A stretch of 32,036 bases of DNA from HGM04593 sp964470845 (lineage in GTDB: Bacteria > Bacteroidota > Bacteroidia > Bacteroidales > Bacteroidaceae): assembly GCA_964470845.1 (NCBI GenBank), contig CAYYEL010000019.1, positions 1 to 32,036 of the forward strand. The letters are read 5' to 3'. A program made the position numbers and the translations under genes. The notes beneath the pieces are model-generated. The model did no database searches, was not told the DNA's origin, and worked only from the letters and a program-made list of their open reading frames with translations. This document shows positions 1 through 8,700 of this stretch, piece after piece; position 1 is the first letter of the stretch, and the number at the start of each line of letters is the position of its first letter.

Positions 1-64
1 TGCACTCGCTTTAAAAAACACTAAAGTGAACTTTGTGTTTTTTGCTCGTTTGTTCATATCTTTG
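1..64 (+). promoter_or_regulatory. Hairpin-promoter module, copy 1 (upstream of recO)
   Basis: The order is TGCACTCGC, a hairpin (left arm 13-27, right arm 30-43, one bulged T at 22, loop GA) flanked by A6 and T6, then GCTCGTTTG and a -7 box TATCTTTG at 57-64. A -33 TTTG at 32-35 lies in the 3' arm of the hairpin, 21 bases from the -7 box. It matches the module before the C1 peptidase gene at 57 of 64 positions. The copy may extend beyond the left edge of the window. Promoter function is inferred from the Bacteroidota consensus; the repetition is seen directly. Confidence 0.6.
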
Positions 65-122
65 CTGTATAAAACATCAATGGATTTTTATTATAGCGGG
101 CGTAAAATTGAGAATTTTATAG

Positions 123-130
123 TAAGTTTG
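123..130 (+). promoter_or_regulatory. Second candidate -7 box for recO
   Basis: TAAGTTTG fits TAnnTTTG and lies 38 bases before the preferred recO ATG. That would give a leader of about 30 bases, close to those of the C1 peptidase gene and mfd. No good -33 TTTG stands 19-22 bases upstream, so it is weaker than the box at 57-64 by that test. Confidence 0.3.
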
Positions 131-168
131 CGCTGAAGAGTGAACGATTGGATAATGTAGATAAGGGT

Positions 169-891
169 ATGATAGAGAGTTTAAGTGGAATAGTCCTGCG
201 CACTATCAAACATAATGACAGTCTTATGGTTGCCGATATTCTGACGCAACAGCACGGTAGGATGTCGTTTCTTGTGCCAATGTCGAGGGGGCGTCGCTCG
301 GGGGTGCGTAATGTGCTTTTCCAACCTTTGTCGATGCTCTCTTTCTCGGCACCCGTGGGGCGCAGGGGGCTTGCTCGTCTTTCCGAGGTTCAGCCTTATT
401 TTCTTTATTCGTCTATCCCGTATGATGTTTATAAGTCGGCGATTGCGCTTTATTTGTCCGAGTTTTTGTGTGCTGTGCTGCGCGAGGAGGGCGAGAATGA
501 GGCGCTTTTTGCCTATCTCGATTATGCGTTCAGTTGGCTCGACGAGGCACGCGAGGGTTACAGCGATTTTCACATTGTGTTTCTTTTGCAGCTTACTCGA
601 TATATTGGTATTTTCCCGAATGTCGAGGGGGCGCGTAAGGGGAGTTATTTTGACCTTGCTGCCGGGTGTATTGTGAATGAGCATCCGTTGCACGGACAGT
701 ATCTTACGCCCGATGATACTGCCAATTTTATAGAGCTTTTGGGTGTGGGGTTCGATGCTATGAGCAGTATGGCGCTTAACAGAAGGGCGCGAGGCCAGTA
801 CCTCGCGCTCATAGATAATTATTATCGTCTGCACGTTCCCGATTTTCCTCGTCTGAAATCGGCCGAGGTGCTCAGGGAGCTTTTCAATTGA
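169..891 (+). CDS. recO: DNA repair protein RecO
   Basis: RecO is the recombination mediator that works with RecR to load RecA on SSB-coated single-stranded DNA in RecF-type gap repair. From the ATG at 169 the protein has 240 residues, normal for the family. The N-terminus (IESLSGIVLRTIKHNDS) reads as the start of the RecO OB fold, followed by a mainly helical C-terminal domain. I see no four-cysteine zinc site; few cysteines are present. A TTG at 148 would add seven residues (MDNVDKG), but the ATG places the family-typical GIVL segment near residue 8. The gene converges on yqeY with only 7 bases between the stop codons and no hairpin between them. It is not part of the division cluster functionally. 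Confidence 0.9.
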   Translation: MIESLSGIVLRTIKHNDSLMVADILTQQHGRMSFLVPMSRGRRSGVRNVLFQPLSMLSFSAPVGRRGLARLSEVQPYFLYSSIPYDVYKSAIALYLSEFLCAVLREEGENEALFAYLDYAFSWLDEAREGYSDFHIVFLLQLTRYIGIFPNVEGARKGSYFDLAAGCIVNEHPLHGQYLTPDDTANFIELLGVGFDAMSSMALNRRARGQYLALIDNYYRLHVPDFPRLKSAEVLRELFN

Positions 892-898
892 TTATGGC

Positions 899-1348
899 TC
901 AGGCAAGCAGTCTTTTTACTATTGTCGAGATTACTCGGCCATCGGCTTTTCCTGCAAGCTGTTTGGTGGCAACGCCCATCACTTTGCCCATCTCTTGAGG
1001 GGTGCTTGCTCCAAGCTCGGTGATGATGGCTTTAAGGGCTGCTTCAATCTCGGCCTCGCTCATTTGCGCAGGGAGGTATTTTTCCATCACTGCAACTTGT
1101 GCAAACTCTTCCTCGGCAAGGTCGGTGCGTCCTTGGCTCTGATAGAGTGTGGCCGACTCGCGTCCTTGCTTGACGAGTTTTTGAATTATTTTGATGGCGG
1201 CATCGTCGCTCACTGTGTCGCCTGCTCCGGGGGCTGTTTTTGCTTCGAGGAGCACTTTCTTTATGTTGCGCAGTGTGGCAAGGGCTACCTTGTCCTTGGC
1301 TTTCATTGCCTCTTTTATGTCGTTGCTTATTTTTTCGTACATTTCCAT
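899..1348 (-). CDS. yqeY: GatB/YqeY domain protein
   Basis: This 149-residue protein consists of a single YqeY domain, the helical domain also found at the C-terminus of the GatB amidotransferase subunit, where it helps tRNA binding. Family-typical segments are MYEKISNDIKEAMKAKDK at the start, KQGRESATLY near the middle, and GKVMGVATKQLAGKADG near the end. No catalytic domain is attached, and the role of stand-alone YqeY proteins is not settled. It is the last gene of the dcw operon, 19 bases after ftsZ. A Met at residue 3 is an alternative start. Confidence 0.9.
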   Translation of the reverse strand: MEMYEKISNDIKEAMKAKDKVALATLRNIKKVLLEAKTAPGAGDTVSDDAAIKIIQKLVKQGRESATLYQSQGRTDLAEEEFAQVAVMEKYLPAQMSEAEIEAALKAIITELGASTPQEMGKVMGVATKQLAGKADGRVISTIVKRLLA

Positions 1349-1367
1349 AATTCTGTTTTTTTTGTGG

Positions 1368-2756
1368 TTATTCTATATTTTCATTTTCGACGGGGCTGCT
1401 TTGGGTGGCGGGCTCGTCTGTTTCGGCGTTGACTGTGTTGTTGCTATTCTCGTCGGCCATTGCTTTTGATGCCTCGGCATAAGCGCGGAAGGACGATTTT
1501 AGCAGTTCAAGGTCGCGTGTGCTTCTCTTGTATGTGGGTGAGTTGTCTATTGCGTTTATAAAGTCTTCGTCGTGTATCTCGTCGCCGCTGAAGATATATA
1601 CTTTGTGCTCTTGTTTGTAGAAGGCTTGTGCCATCTTTTGCAGGCGTTCGTCTTCTTCGCGCTTTTTCTCTTTTTCTTCGTTGGTGAGTTGCTCCTCGGC
1701 TTCTATTATGGGTTCCATTCCCGGAATGTTTTTCATTCCGAATCCTGTGGCAAGTACTGTTACTTTTACTTTGTTCTCGTCGAGCGAGGGGTCTTTGCTC
1801 ACTCCCCATATTACCTCGATGTTCTCGTCGGTAAATTGTTTCATAAAGGTATCTACCTCTTCGAGTTCTACTACCTTCATCGGGGTATTGGGGTTGTAGT
1901 AGATGTTGAATAGGATTTTTTTCGACTTGTAGATGTCGTTGTCGTTGAGCAGTGGCGAGTGGAGTGCTTTGTGGAATGCGTTGGCTACTCGCTGGTCGCC
2001 CGAATCGATGCCGTAGCTCATTATGGCAACGCCTCCGTTGTGGAGTACTTTTTTTACATCGCGGAAGTCGAGGTTTATTTTGCCTCGTGCGGTGATAATT
2101 TCGGCGATGCTTTTTGTGGCTGTGGTGAGCACTTCATCTACTTTGAGGAATCCGTCCTCGATGTCAAGCTCGGGGTAGATGTTGAGCAGTCGCTGGTTGT
2201 TTATTACCAAGAGTGCATCGACGTGTTTGGCTATCTCGGTAACGCCTTTGAGTGCTTGCTTGATTTTTCCGCCAAGCTCGAAACGGAAGGGGATTGTTAC
2301 AATGCCTATGGTGAGCATTCCTTTGGCTCTTGCAATTTCGGCTACTACGGGGGCTGCTCCTGTACCTGTTCCGCCGCCCATTCCTGCTGTTACAAAGACC
2401 ATTTTTGTGCCGTCGTCGAATAGTTGCTCTATCTGTTCGCGATTTTCGAGCGCGGCGGCGCGCGCAACGGCGGGGTCGTTACCTGCTCCGAGGCCTTCGG
2501 TGGTTTTTATTCCTAATTGTACTTTTACGGGGATGGGTGAGTTGTTCAGGGCTTGAATGTCGGTGTTGCAGATGGCAAATGAGACGTTGTGAACACCCTC
2601 GCGGTACATATTCTGTACTGCATTGCTGCCTCCGCCTCCTACGCCTATGATTTTTATTATTCGTGGGGCGTCGGTGGGTACGTTGAATCGGTCTATTATT
2701 TGTGCGTTCTCAGAGGATGTGTTGAACGGTAATATATTGTTGTTCTCTTCGTTCAT
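1368..2756 (-). CDS. ftsZ: Cell division protein FtsZ
   Basis: FtsZ is the tubulin-like GTPase that forms the cytokinetic Z ring at midcell. The 462-residue protein shows GVGGGGSNAV near residue 38, the tubulin signature GGGTGTG at 127-133, and the catalytic T7-loop pattern N228-x-D230-x-x-D233. An acidic and basic linker (about 352-375) leads to a tail containing YIFSGDEIHDEDFINAIDNSPTYKR. I do not see the DIPxFLR-like C-terminal peptide that binds FtsA and ZipA in proteobacteria. The final 30 residues are acidic and low in complexity. The gene lies 16 bases after ftsA and 19 bases before yqeY. Confidence 0.98.
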   Translation of the reverse strand: MNEENNNILPFNTSSENAQIIDRFNVPTDAPRIIKIIGVGGGGSNAVQNMYREGVHNVSFAICNTDIQALNNSPIPVKVQLGIKTTEGLGAGNDPAVARAAALENREQIEQLFDDGTKMVFVTAGMGGGTGTGAAPVVAEIARAKGMLTIGIVTIPFRFELGGKIKQALKGVTEIAKHVDALLVINNQRLLNIYPELDIEDGFLKVDEVLTTATKSIAEIITARGKINLDFRDVKKVLHNGGVAIMSYGIDSGDQRVANAFHKALHSPLLNDNDIYKSKKILFNIYYNPNTPMKVVELEEVDTFMKQFTDENIEVIWGVSKDPSLDENKVKVTVLATGFGMKNIPGMEPIIEAEEQLTNEEKEKKREEDERLQKMAQAFYKQEHKVYIFSGDEIHDEDFINAIDNSPTYKRSTRDLELLKSSFRAYAEASKAMADENSNNTVNAETDEPATQSSPVENENIE

Positions 2757-2772
2757 AGTGGTATCTCTTTTG

Positions 2773-4149
2773 TTAGTCTCTATCTGTTATATTGTCCTCC
2801 TCGTCGGTGGTGGCGTTGTTTACAAAGTCGGTGAGCCAATTGGGGAGTTTGAGCTTGCTCTTTTTGGGCTTGTCTTTTTCCTTGGGTTTGGCCTCGGGGA
2901 TGGGGTCGCTCTTCTCGGGCTCGTCTGTGGTGGGCTCGACGGGTGTTTTGTTCCCTTGGTCGGCTGTTGATGCTGAGGGTGTGTCGATGGGGCCGAAAAG
3001 GTCGCTCTGGTACTGTTGGGGGGTGGGCTTTACGGGTTCGTTGCAGCAATTTTCTTTGCCGTTCTCCAAAAGGCCGTAGAGCGTGGGGGTGATTGCTCCT
3101 TTTGCAAGGCTTAGCTTGTCGTCGCAGATGTAGTTGTAGGGCTCTTCTTCGGCCATTTTTATTTTGAAGCAGGGGAGGCACTCTTCTATGAGGCTGTCGA
3201 TGTTCTTTAATTTGGCTCCTCCGCCTGTAAATACTATGTTGGTTATTTTTGTCTCGGCCTCTTCTATCTGATGTTTTACATTCAGTAGTATTTCGGACAT
3301 TCGGGCTGCGATTATATGATCGACAAGCTCGGTGGCGATGGCGCTGTTGTCGTCGTCGGTCGAGTGGTAGCCTTTGAAGATTTTCATCTGCTCGGCTTCT
3401 TTGTAGGGTATCTGCTCGGCGCACAGGTCGCGTGTTACGTTGTTGCTGCCCAGAGGTATTACTGCTAATTTGCGCAGTAGCTTACTCGAATATATTGCCA
3501 CTGTTGTTGTGTCGGCGCCAATATTTATAAGGGCTGCGCCGCTGCTGCGCTCTTCGTCGCTCAGTAGAATGCCGGCTTCAAGGATTATGGCGTTGAAACT
3601 GTCAACGATTTTTATTTTTGAGATGCTGAAACTCTCTTCCAACTGTTTCATATACTGCTCGCGCAGGAGTATATTCTGGTAGTTGCACTCGATGCGGCGG
3701 GTGGGAGTGCCCATGGGGCTGAGGCTTGAGTCGCCGTTGAGGCGACATTCGAGCGGAAGTACCTGCACTCTTTGAAAGCCTGCGGGGACGTTGAAGAGAC
3801 GGTCGTTTTCGAGCGACATTTTTTCGATAATCTCTTGTGTGATTTTGGTGTATTCGCTAAACTCGCGTACTACGCTCGATTGACGGGTGTGCATTGATAG
3901 TCCACCGAATGCAACGTAGGCCTTGTCTATACATACGTTGTCGAGTGAGCTCTCAAGGCGGTTGATAAGGCTGTTGAGGCTCTTGCCTGTCTCATCTACA
4001 TTGCGTACCACTCCTTTGGAGACGAAACTGCTTACCGACTCGTTGGCGTAGGCGAGAATTTTTATGCCTGAATAGGTTTGCAGACCTACTGCGCCCGATA
4101 TTTTGGATGAGCCAATTTCTATTGCTACTATATAATTGTTTGTTGCCAT
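2773..4149 (-). CDS. ftsA: Cell division protein FtsA
   Basis: FtsA is the actin-like ATPase that anchors FtsZ filaments to the inner membrane and recruits later division proteins. The 458-residue protein begins with an actin-fold phosphate loop (VAIEIGSSKISGAVG, residues 8-22). It contains a second nucleotide-binding segment (AALINIGADTTTVAIY) and the FTGGGAKLKNID adenosine motif. A linker rich in Pro, Lys, Thr and Glu (about 362-429) follows. Near the C-terminus LKLPNWLTDFVNN (about 433-445) has the look of the amphipathic membrane-targeting helix. The long linker is seen directly; its role as a spacer is inference. The gene lies 6 bases after ftsQ. Confidence 0.95.
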   Translation of the reverse strand: MATNNYIVAIEIGSSKISGAVGLQTYSGIKILAYANESVSSFVSKGVVRNVDETGKSLNSLINRLESSLDNVCIDKAYVAFGGLSMHTRQSSVVREFSEYTKITQEIIEKMSLENDRLFNVPAGFQRVQVLPLECRLNGDSSLSPMGTPTRRIECNYQNILLREQYMKQLEESFSISKIKIVDSFNAIILEAGILLSDEERSSGAALINIGADTTTVAIYSSKLLRKLAVIPLGSNNVTRDLCAEQIPYKEAEQMKIFKGYHSTDDDNSAIATELVDHIIAARMSEILLNVKHQIEEAETKITNIVFTGGGAKLKNIDSLIEECLPCFKIKMAEEEPYNYICDDKLSLAKGAITPTLYGLLENGKENCCNEPVKPTPQQYQSDLFGPIDTPSASTADQGNKTPVEPTTDEPEKSDPIPEAKPKEKDKPKKSKLKLPNWLTDFVNNATTDEEDNITDRD

Positions 4150-4155
4150 ATATGG

Positions 4156-4884
4156 TTATTTTTTTGTTCCTATTACCTTGTTCTTAAATTCTATATTCAG
4201 TTTTTTGTATTTGTTCCAGCCTATCTCGTTGAGGCCGTCTTTGTAGAATTTTATTAGTTTGTCGAGTTTTTCTTCGAGATTATCTATTGTGCCCAGTTCT
4301 ATTGTGTGGTTGCCGATTCGGGGAACAAGGATTATCTCTTTTTGTGGGGTAAAATATATCTGCTCAATTTGGTGATGCCAAAAATTGTCATCTCGCAGGA
4401 ACAGGGCTATCTGCAATAGCTCTTTGTCGGCCATCGAGCGTTCGATGTTTCCGCTTGCTACGGGCAGGTAGATGGCGTTATATACTCCTTCTATTATGTA
4501 TCCTTTCTCGTCGATGAAAAATTCTCGTTCGTATTTGTCGAATATCTGTAATATGGGTTCGCGGCATCCTATGCGTATGCCTATTATGTTGTTGTAGGTC
4601 TTATAGCATTGGCAGTTGTCGATGAGGGTCGATTCCATTATGCAGCGCTCTATTTCGCCGCAGTCAATTTGTTGCATCGGCTTGCCGGTGGGGTCGAGCT
4701 TTTTGCCCTTTAGTAGTTTTTCAATATTATCTACGGTGAGGACTTTGTGTTGGTCCTGTGCAATGAGAATATCTACTCCCTGACATTTTGCATCGGCGGG
4801 CTTGTCGGTCAGGAAGAGCAGGGCAAATACTATATATGAGCCGAGTATTGCCACTATCGATATTAGTAGTATTTTTTTTATCAT
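4156..4884 (-). CDS. ftsQ: Cell division protein FtsQ (DivIB-type)
   Basis: FtsQ is a single-pass inner-membrane protein that links early cytoplasmic division proteins with the periplasmic FtsB-FtsL complex. The 242-residue protein has a short cytoplasmic start (MIKK), one membrane segment (about residues 4-26), then a periplasmic region. The region starting VDILIAQDQHKVLTVDNIEKLL is compatible with a POTRA domain. Sequence similarity in this family is low, so the assignment rests mostly on topology, length, and position between murC and ftsA. Lys, Ile and Asn are more frequent than in the neighbouring enzymes, usual for the family. Confidence 0.85.
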   Translation of the reverse strand: MIKKILLISIVAILGSYIVFALLFLTDKPADAKCQGVDILIAQDQHKVLTVDNIEKLLKGKKLDPTGKPMQQIDCGEIERCIMESTLIDNCQCYKTYNNIIGIRIGCREPILQIFDKYEREFFIDEKGYIIEGVYNAIYLPVASGNIERSMADKELLQIALFLRDDNFWHHQIEQIYFTPQKEIILVPRIGNHTIELGTIDNLEEKLDKLIKFYKDGLNEIGWNKYKKLNIEFKNKVIGTKK

Positions 4885-4888
4885 TTGC

Positions 4889-6271
4889 TTAAACGCTTCT
4901 TAGTATTTGGGCTATCTGTGGTACGTCGTTCTCAAGGTCGCCTGCCCCCAGTGATACAAGTACTTGCAGGCTGTTTTTCTTTTGCTCGACAATGGCGAGT
5001 ACTTCTTGGCGACTGCATAGTTGCTTCTCGACTTGTGGGGCCAGAAGGTCGTATATGAGGCTGCTTGTAACACCGGGCATAGGCTTTTCGCGGGCCGGAT
5101 AAATGGGGGTGAGTATAACCTCGTCGAACAGTGAAAGGCTCTGTGCAAATTCGCGGTAAAAGTCGGCGGTGCGACTGAAAAGGTGGGGCTGGAATATTAC
5201 GCTTATCTTTTTGTCGGGGTAGAGCTCGCGCATTGACATTGCGCAGGCTTTAATCTCGTCGGGGTGATGGGCATAGTCGCTCAGTAGCACTTTGTCGGCC
5301 TCTTTTATGTGAAAGTCGAAGCGGCGGTCGGCACCGGCGAAACTTTTCATTCCATCGCGCAATTCGCTTGCTGTGGCACCGCAAATCTCGGCCATTGCCA
5401 TTGATACAATACCGTTGTCGATGTTTATGCTCACGGGAACGCCAAGCTCGACGTTGTTTATTGTCTGCCACGGCGATACGTAGTCGAAGAGTATTGTGCC
5501 GCCTCCGATGCGTATGTTGGTGGCGTGAAAATCGCCGCTTGTGCGTCCGTAGGTGTAGCATTTTACTCCATTGGCGGGGCGAGGCTCGACCTCTAATCCT
5601 TCGTGTATTATCAGATAGCCGTCGGGACGTATGCGTTCGGTGAATTGTGCAAATGCTTCGAGGTAGTTCTCTTTGTTACCGTATATGTCGAGGTGGTCGG
5701 CGTCGGCGCTGGTTATTGCGGCTACGTAGGGGGTTAGTTGCAGAAACGAACGGTCGTACTCGTCGGCCTCGATTACTACAAGGTCGCTCTTATCGCTTAA
5801 TATAAGATTGCTCTTATAGTTTTTTGATATTCCGCCAAGAAAGGCTGCGCAGTCGATGTGCGATTGGTGCAGCAGATGGGCTGTCATTGTCGAGGTTGTT
5901 GTCTTGCCGTGTGTACCGGCTGCGCACACGCCGCGTTTGCCACGGGTGATAATGCCCAGTACCTCGGCGCGTTTCTTTATTACAAAGTTGTGTGCTCTGA
6001 AATACTCCCACTCGCTGTGCTCCCGGGGGATTGCTGGGGTGTAGATGACGAGTGTGTTACTGCTGTCGAGACACTCGACGGGGATGCTGTGGGGGGCTTC
6101 TTCGAAATGCAGTTGTGCGCCCTCGGCAATGAGCTGTGTGGTGAGCTCGCTGGGGGTGCGGTCGTAGCCTGCTACAAATTTTCCTTCGCTCAGGAAGTAA
6201 CGTACAAGGGCGCTCATTCCTATTCCGCCTGCTCCAAGAAAATATACCGATTTTATGTTGCTTAGTTCCAT
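4889..6271 (-). CDS. murC: UDP-N-acetylmuramate--L-alanine ligase
   Basis: MurC adds L-alanine to UDP-MurNAc in the cytoplasm, using ATP, the first amino-acid step of peptidoglycan precursor synthesis. The 460-residue protein has the N-terminal Rossmann motif GAGGIGMSAL (13-22), the ATP loop GTHGKTT (119-125), the EADEYDRSF segment, and the ligase C-terminal domain with DYAHHPDEI and QPHLFSRT. All Mur-ligase landmarks are present. Its ATG shares one base with the TAA stop of murG, so translation of the two is probably coupled. No strong Shine-Dalgarno sequence precedes it. Confidence 0.98.
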   Translation of the reverse strand: MELSNIKSVYFLGAGGIGMSALVRYFLSEGKFVAGYDRTPSELTTQLIAEGAQLHFEEAPHSIPVECLDSSNTLVIYTPAIPREHSEWEYFRAHNFVIKKRAEVLGIITRGKRGVCAAGTHGKTTTSTMTAHLLHQSHIDCAAFLGGISKNYKSNLILSDKSDLVVIEADEYDRSFLQLTPYVAAITSADADHLDIYGNKENYLEAFAQFTERIRPDGYLIIHEGLEVEPRPANGVKCYTYGRTSGDFHATNIRIGGGTILFDYVSPWQTINNVELGVPVSINIDNGIVSMAMAEICGATASELRDGMKSFAGADRRFDFHIKEADKVLLSDYAHHPDEIKACAMSMRELYPDKKISVIFQPHLFSRTADFYREFAQSLSLFDEVILTPIYPAREKPMPGVTSSLIYDLLAPQVEKQLCSRQEVLAIVEQKKNSLQVLVSLGAGDLENDVPQIAQILRSV

Positions 6272-7425
6272 TATTTTACATTTTCGTTCTTGCGTCGTGT
6301 CTCTTTCTCAATATAGGCGTCGGCCAGCATAAGCACCTCTTTGGCAATTTGTTGTGCTGCGTTAGGACGGGCCATCTCTTGTATGTTGGTCGATAGTTGT
6401 GCGAGCTTGTCGCTATCTTTTACAACATCTACGGCTGTGGGGATAAGTTGCTCTTTGGCGTTGACGTCGGCAATGTGTATTGCGGCATTTTTGTTGACAA
6501 GTGCCATTGCGTTCTTTGTCTGGTGGTCTTCGGATACATTGGGCGAGGGTACTAATATTACTGCTTTTCCCAATAGGGCAAACTCGGATATTGAGCCTGC
6601 ACCGGCACGTGAGACGACAAGGTCGGCGGCACTCAGGGCTTGTGCCATATTTGATACAAAGTCGGTTACGGTGAGGTTGGTGGGTTGCCCTGCCTCGCTC
6701 ACGCGTCTGAGCATCTCCTCGTGGTATATTTTACCTGTCTGCCAGATGAAATGTACATCGGGGTTGGCCTTTATTGTGTCGAGGTTCGATAGTACGCTCT
6801 CGTTCATACTGCGTGCTCCGAGGCTGCCGCCTACAATGAGTATGCAGCGCGACACGGTGTCGAGGCCCATTGCTTGCAGTGCCTCTTGACGTGTGGTGCG
6901 ACGGCTAAGGAGTGTTCCGCGTACGGGGTTGCCGGTCATTTTCAGTTTCTCGTGGGGGAAGAATCGCTCCATTCCATCGTAGGCCACGCATATCATCTTG
7001 GCTTTTCGTGCGAGTATCTTGTTGGTTACTCCTGCGTATGAATTTTGTTCCTGTATGAGTGTGGGGATGTTCATCTTTGCTGCCATCTTTAGGGTGGGGC
7101 CGCTGGCGTATCCGCCTACTCCCACGGCTACTTGTGGAGCAAATTCTTTTATTATTCTTTTTGCCATCCTTTGGCTTTTGAGTATGAGCCACAGGACTTT
7201 TATGTTTTTTAGAAGATTTTTGCGGTTGAAGCCGGCTATCGGCAGGCCTACAATCTTGTAGCCTGCTTCGGGTACGCGCTGCATCTCCATACGATTATCT
7301 GCTCCAACGAACAGAATCTGTGCGTTGGGCTGTATCTCTCGAATGGCATCGGCTATCGACAAGGCGGGGAATATGTGTCCGCCTGTGCCTCCTCCGCTTA
7401 TTATTATTCTGTAATCTTTTTCCAT
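6271..7425 (-). CDS. murG: UDP-GlcNAc--undecaprenyl-PP-MurNAc-pentapeptide GlcNAc transferase
   Basis: MurG is the GT28 glycosyltransferase that converts lipid I to lipid II on the inner face of the membrane. The 384-residue protein starts with the glycine-rich acceptor loop GGGTGGHIFPALS (11-23). It also has GVGGYASGP, the LIQEQNSYAG segment, a second G-loop (VGGSLGARSMN) and the donor-binding region VSRAGAGSISEFALLGK. The tail (KETRRKNENVK) is basic. It sits between ftsW (12 bases upstream) and murC (1-base overlap). Confidence 0.97.
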   Translation of the reverse strand: MEKDYRIIISGGGTGGHIFPALSIADAIREIQPNAQILFVGADNRMEMQRVPEAGYKIVGLPIAGFNRKNLLKNIKVLWLILKSQRMAKRIIKEFAPQVAVGVGGYASGPTLKMAAKMNIPTLIQEQNSYAGVTNKILARKAKMICVAYDGMERFFPHEKLKMTGNPVRGTLLSRRTTRQEALQAMGLDTVSRCILIVGGSLGARSMNESVLSNLDTIKANPDVHFIWQTGKIYHEEMLRRVSEAGQPTNLTVTDFVSNMAQALSAADLVVSRAGAGSISEFALLGKAVILVPSPNVSEDHQTKNAMALVNKNAAIHIADVNAKEQLIPTAVDVVKDSDKLAQLSTNIQEMARPNAAQQIAKEVLMLADAYIEKETRRKNENVK

Positions 7426-7437
7426 AGTGTTTCTTGT

Positions 7438-8700
7438 TTATTTGTCGCTTACTGTGGGCTCGGCCTCTTTGTTAAGCCTGCTGACGTAGCGACTGACACT
7501 TAATATTATTCCAATGTACATACAGTTTATGAGGAACGATGTTCCGCCTTGACTGACAAGTGGCAGGGGTTGTCCGGTTACAAAGTCGCCCACGGTGATG
7601 TTCATATGCATAAAGGCTTGCACGGCAATGAGTATGCCTATGCCTGTTACAAGGAACGAGGCGTATGGGTCCTCGCACTCTTTGGCTATTTTGCCACATC
7701 TGTAAAGCAGTGTAAGGTATAGTATTACGACGAATGCTCCTCCGACAAGACCCAGCTCTTCGAGTATAACTGCATATATAAAGTCGCTATAAGCGTGGGG
7801 GATGTAGTCGCGGCGCACCGAATTGCCGGGGCCGCGTCCCAACGGGCCGCCTTCGGCTATCGCTACTTTGGAATAGACTCTCTGCTCTTCGCCTGCTATT
7901 TTTACATCCTTGGGATGCTTGGGTGCTTCGGCTTTAAATACGTCCTCGATGCGGTGCTTCCAAGTAATTACTTTGTTGCCTATGGGCCCTGAGTGTTTAA
8001 AATCCTCGGGTACTTGCAGCAGTGTGGTAACTCCGATTATTACTGTTGCAAGGCCTGTGAGTATCAGCATCAGCATATGTTTCCAATTGACACCGCCTAC
8101 GAACATCATTGCCAGTGTTACGGCGGCGAGTATGGCTACGGTCGATAGGTTCTCGGTGATTATGAATGCCGAAGGTATCGCTACGAGCAATAGTATGGCG
8201 CACATTGTGTAGTCGCCACTCTTGTTGGTGGAACGGGGGGCAAGGCCGAATAGCGACAGCGCCGAGTTCCACGATAGGCGTGTGCCTTCGTCGCATTGTG
8301 CCTTTGTCAGCACCGAGGATATTATCATTACAATTCCCAATTTTACCACCTCGAAGTGCTGAAACTCGAATCCCATAATGGTTATCCAGCGGTTACTGTT
8401 GTTGCGCACCGAACCTCCTCCGAGGGTTGCATATATGAGCATTCCAAGGCCTACAAAGTAGATGAGTTTGGTCATTCCTTTTATCCATTCACTTTTCATA
8501 TTGTGCATAAACCACACAACAAATACTCCGGCCATTATGAATATTGAGTGTTTGGTGATGGGGCCCCAATAGTTGCCATTGTAGGTCATACGGCTGGTGG
8601 CGCTGAATACTTCGATGAGTGAGAGTACGCAGAAAATGAAGAATATGCACCATATTACGCGGTCGCCTTTGAAAAGGCGGGCTGTTATTCCTCGGCTCAT
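7438..8700 (-). CDS. ftsW: Lipid II polymerase FtsW (SEDS family)
   Basis: FtsW is the SEDS glycosyltransferase that polymerises septal peptidoglycan together with the FtsI transpeptidase. From the ATG at 8700 the protein has 420 residues with about ten membrane segments. It shows family landmarks such as GPLGRGPGNS, VILEELGLVGG and PLPLVSQGGTSFL. The reading frame stays open upstream to 9054, but that extension is arginine-rich out-of-frame reading of murD. The ATG at 8700 overlaps the murD TGA as ATGA and is preceded by AGAAAGGAGG 6 bases away. This gives both a clear start and evidence for coupled translation. Confidence 0.96.
   Translation of the reverse strand: MSRGITARLFKGDRVIWCIFFIFCVLSLIEVFSATSRMTYNGNYWGPITKHSIFIMAGVFVVWFMHNMKSEWIKGMTKLIYFVGLGMLIYATLGGGSVRNNSNRWITIMGFEFQHFEVVKLGIVMIISSVLTKAQCDEGTRLSWNSALSLFGLAPRSTNKSGDYTMCAILLLVAIPSAFIITENLSTVAILAAVTLAMMFVGGVNWKHMLMLILTGLATVIIGVTTLLQVPEDFKHSGPIGNKVITWKHRIEDVFKAEAPKHPKDVKIAGEEQRVYSKVAIAEGGPLGRGPGNSVRRDYIPHAYSDFIYAVILEELGLVGGAFVVILYLTLLYRCGKIAKECEDPYASFLVTGIGILIAVQAFMHMNITVGDFVTGQPLPLVSQGGTSFLINCMYIGIILSVSRYVSRLNKEAEPTVSDK

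Noticed and set aside
1959..2423. Long open frames antisense to ftsZ and other dcw genes
   Set aside because: They mirror the codon pattern of the real genes and show no domain.
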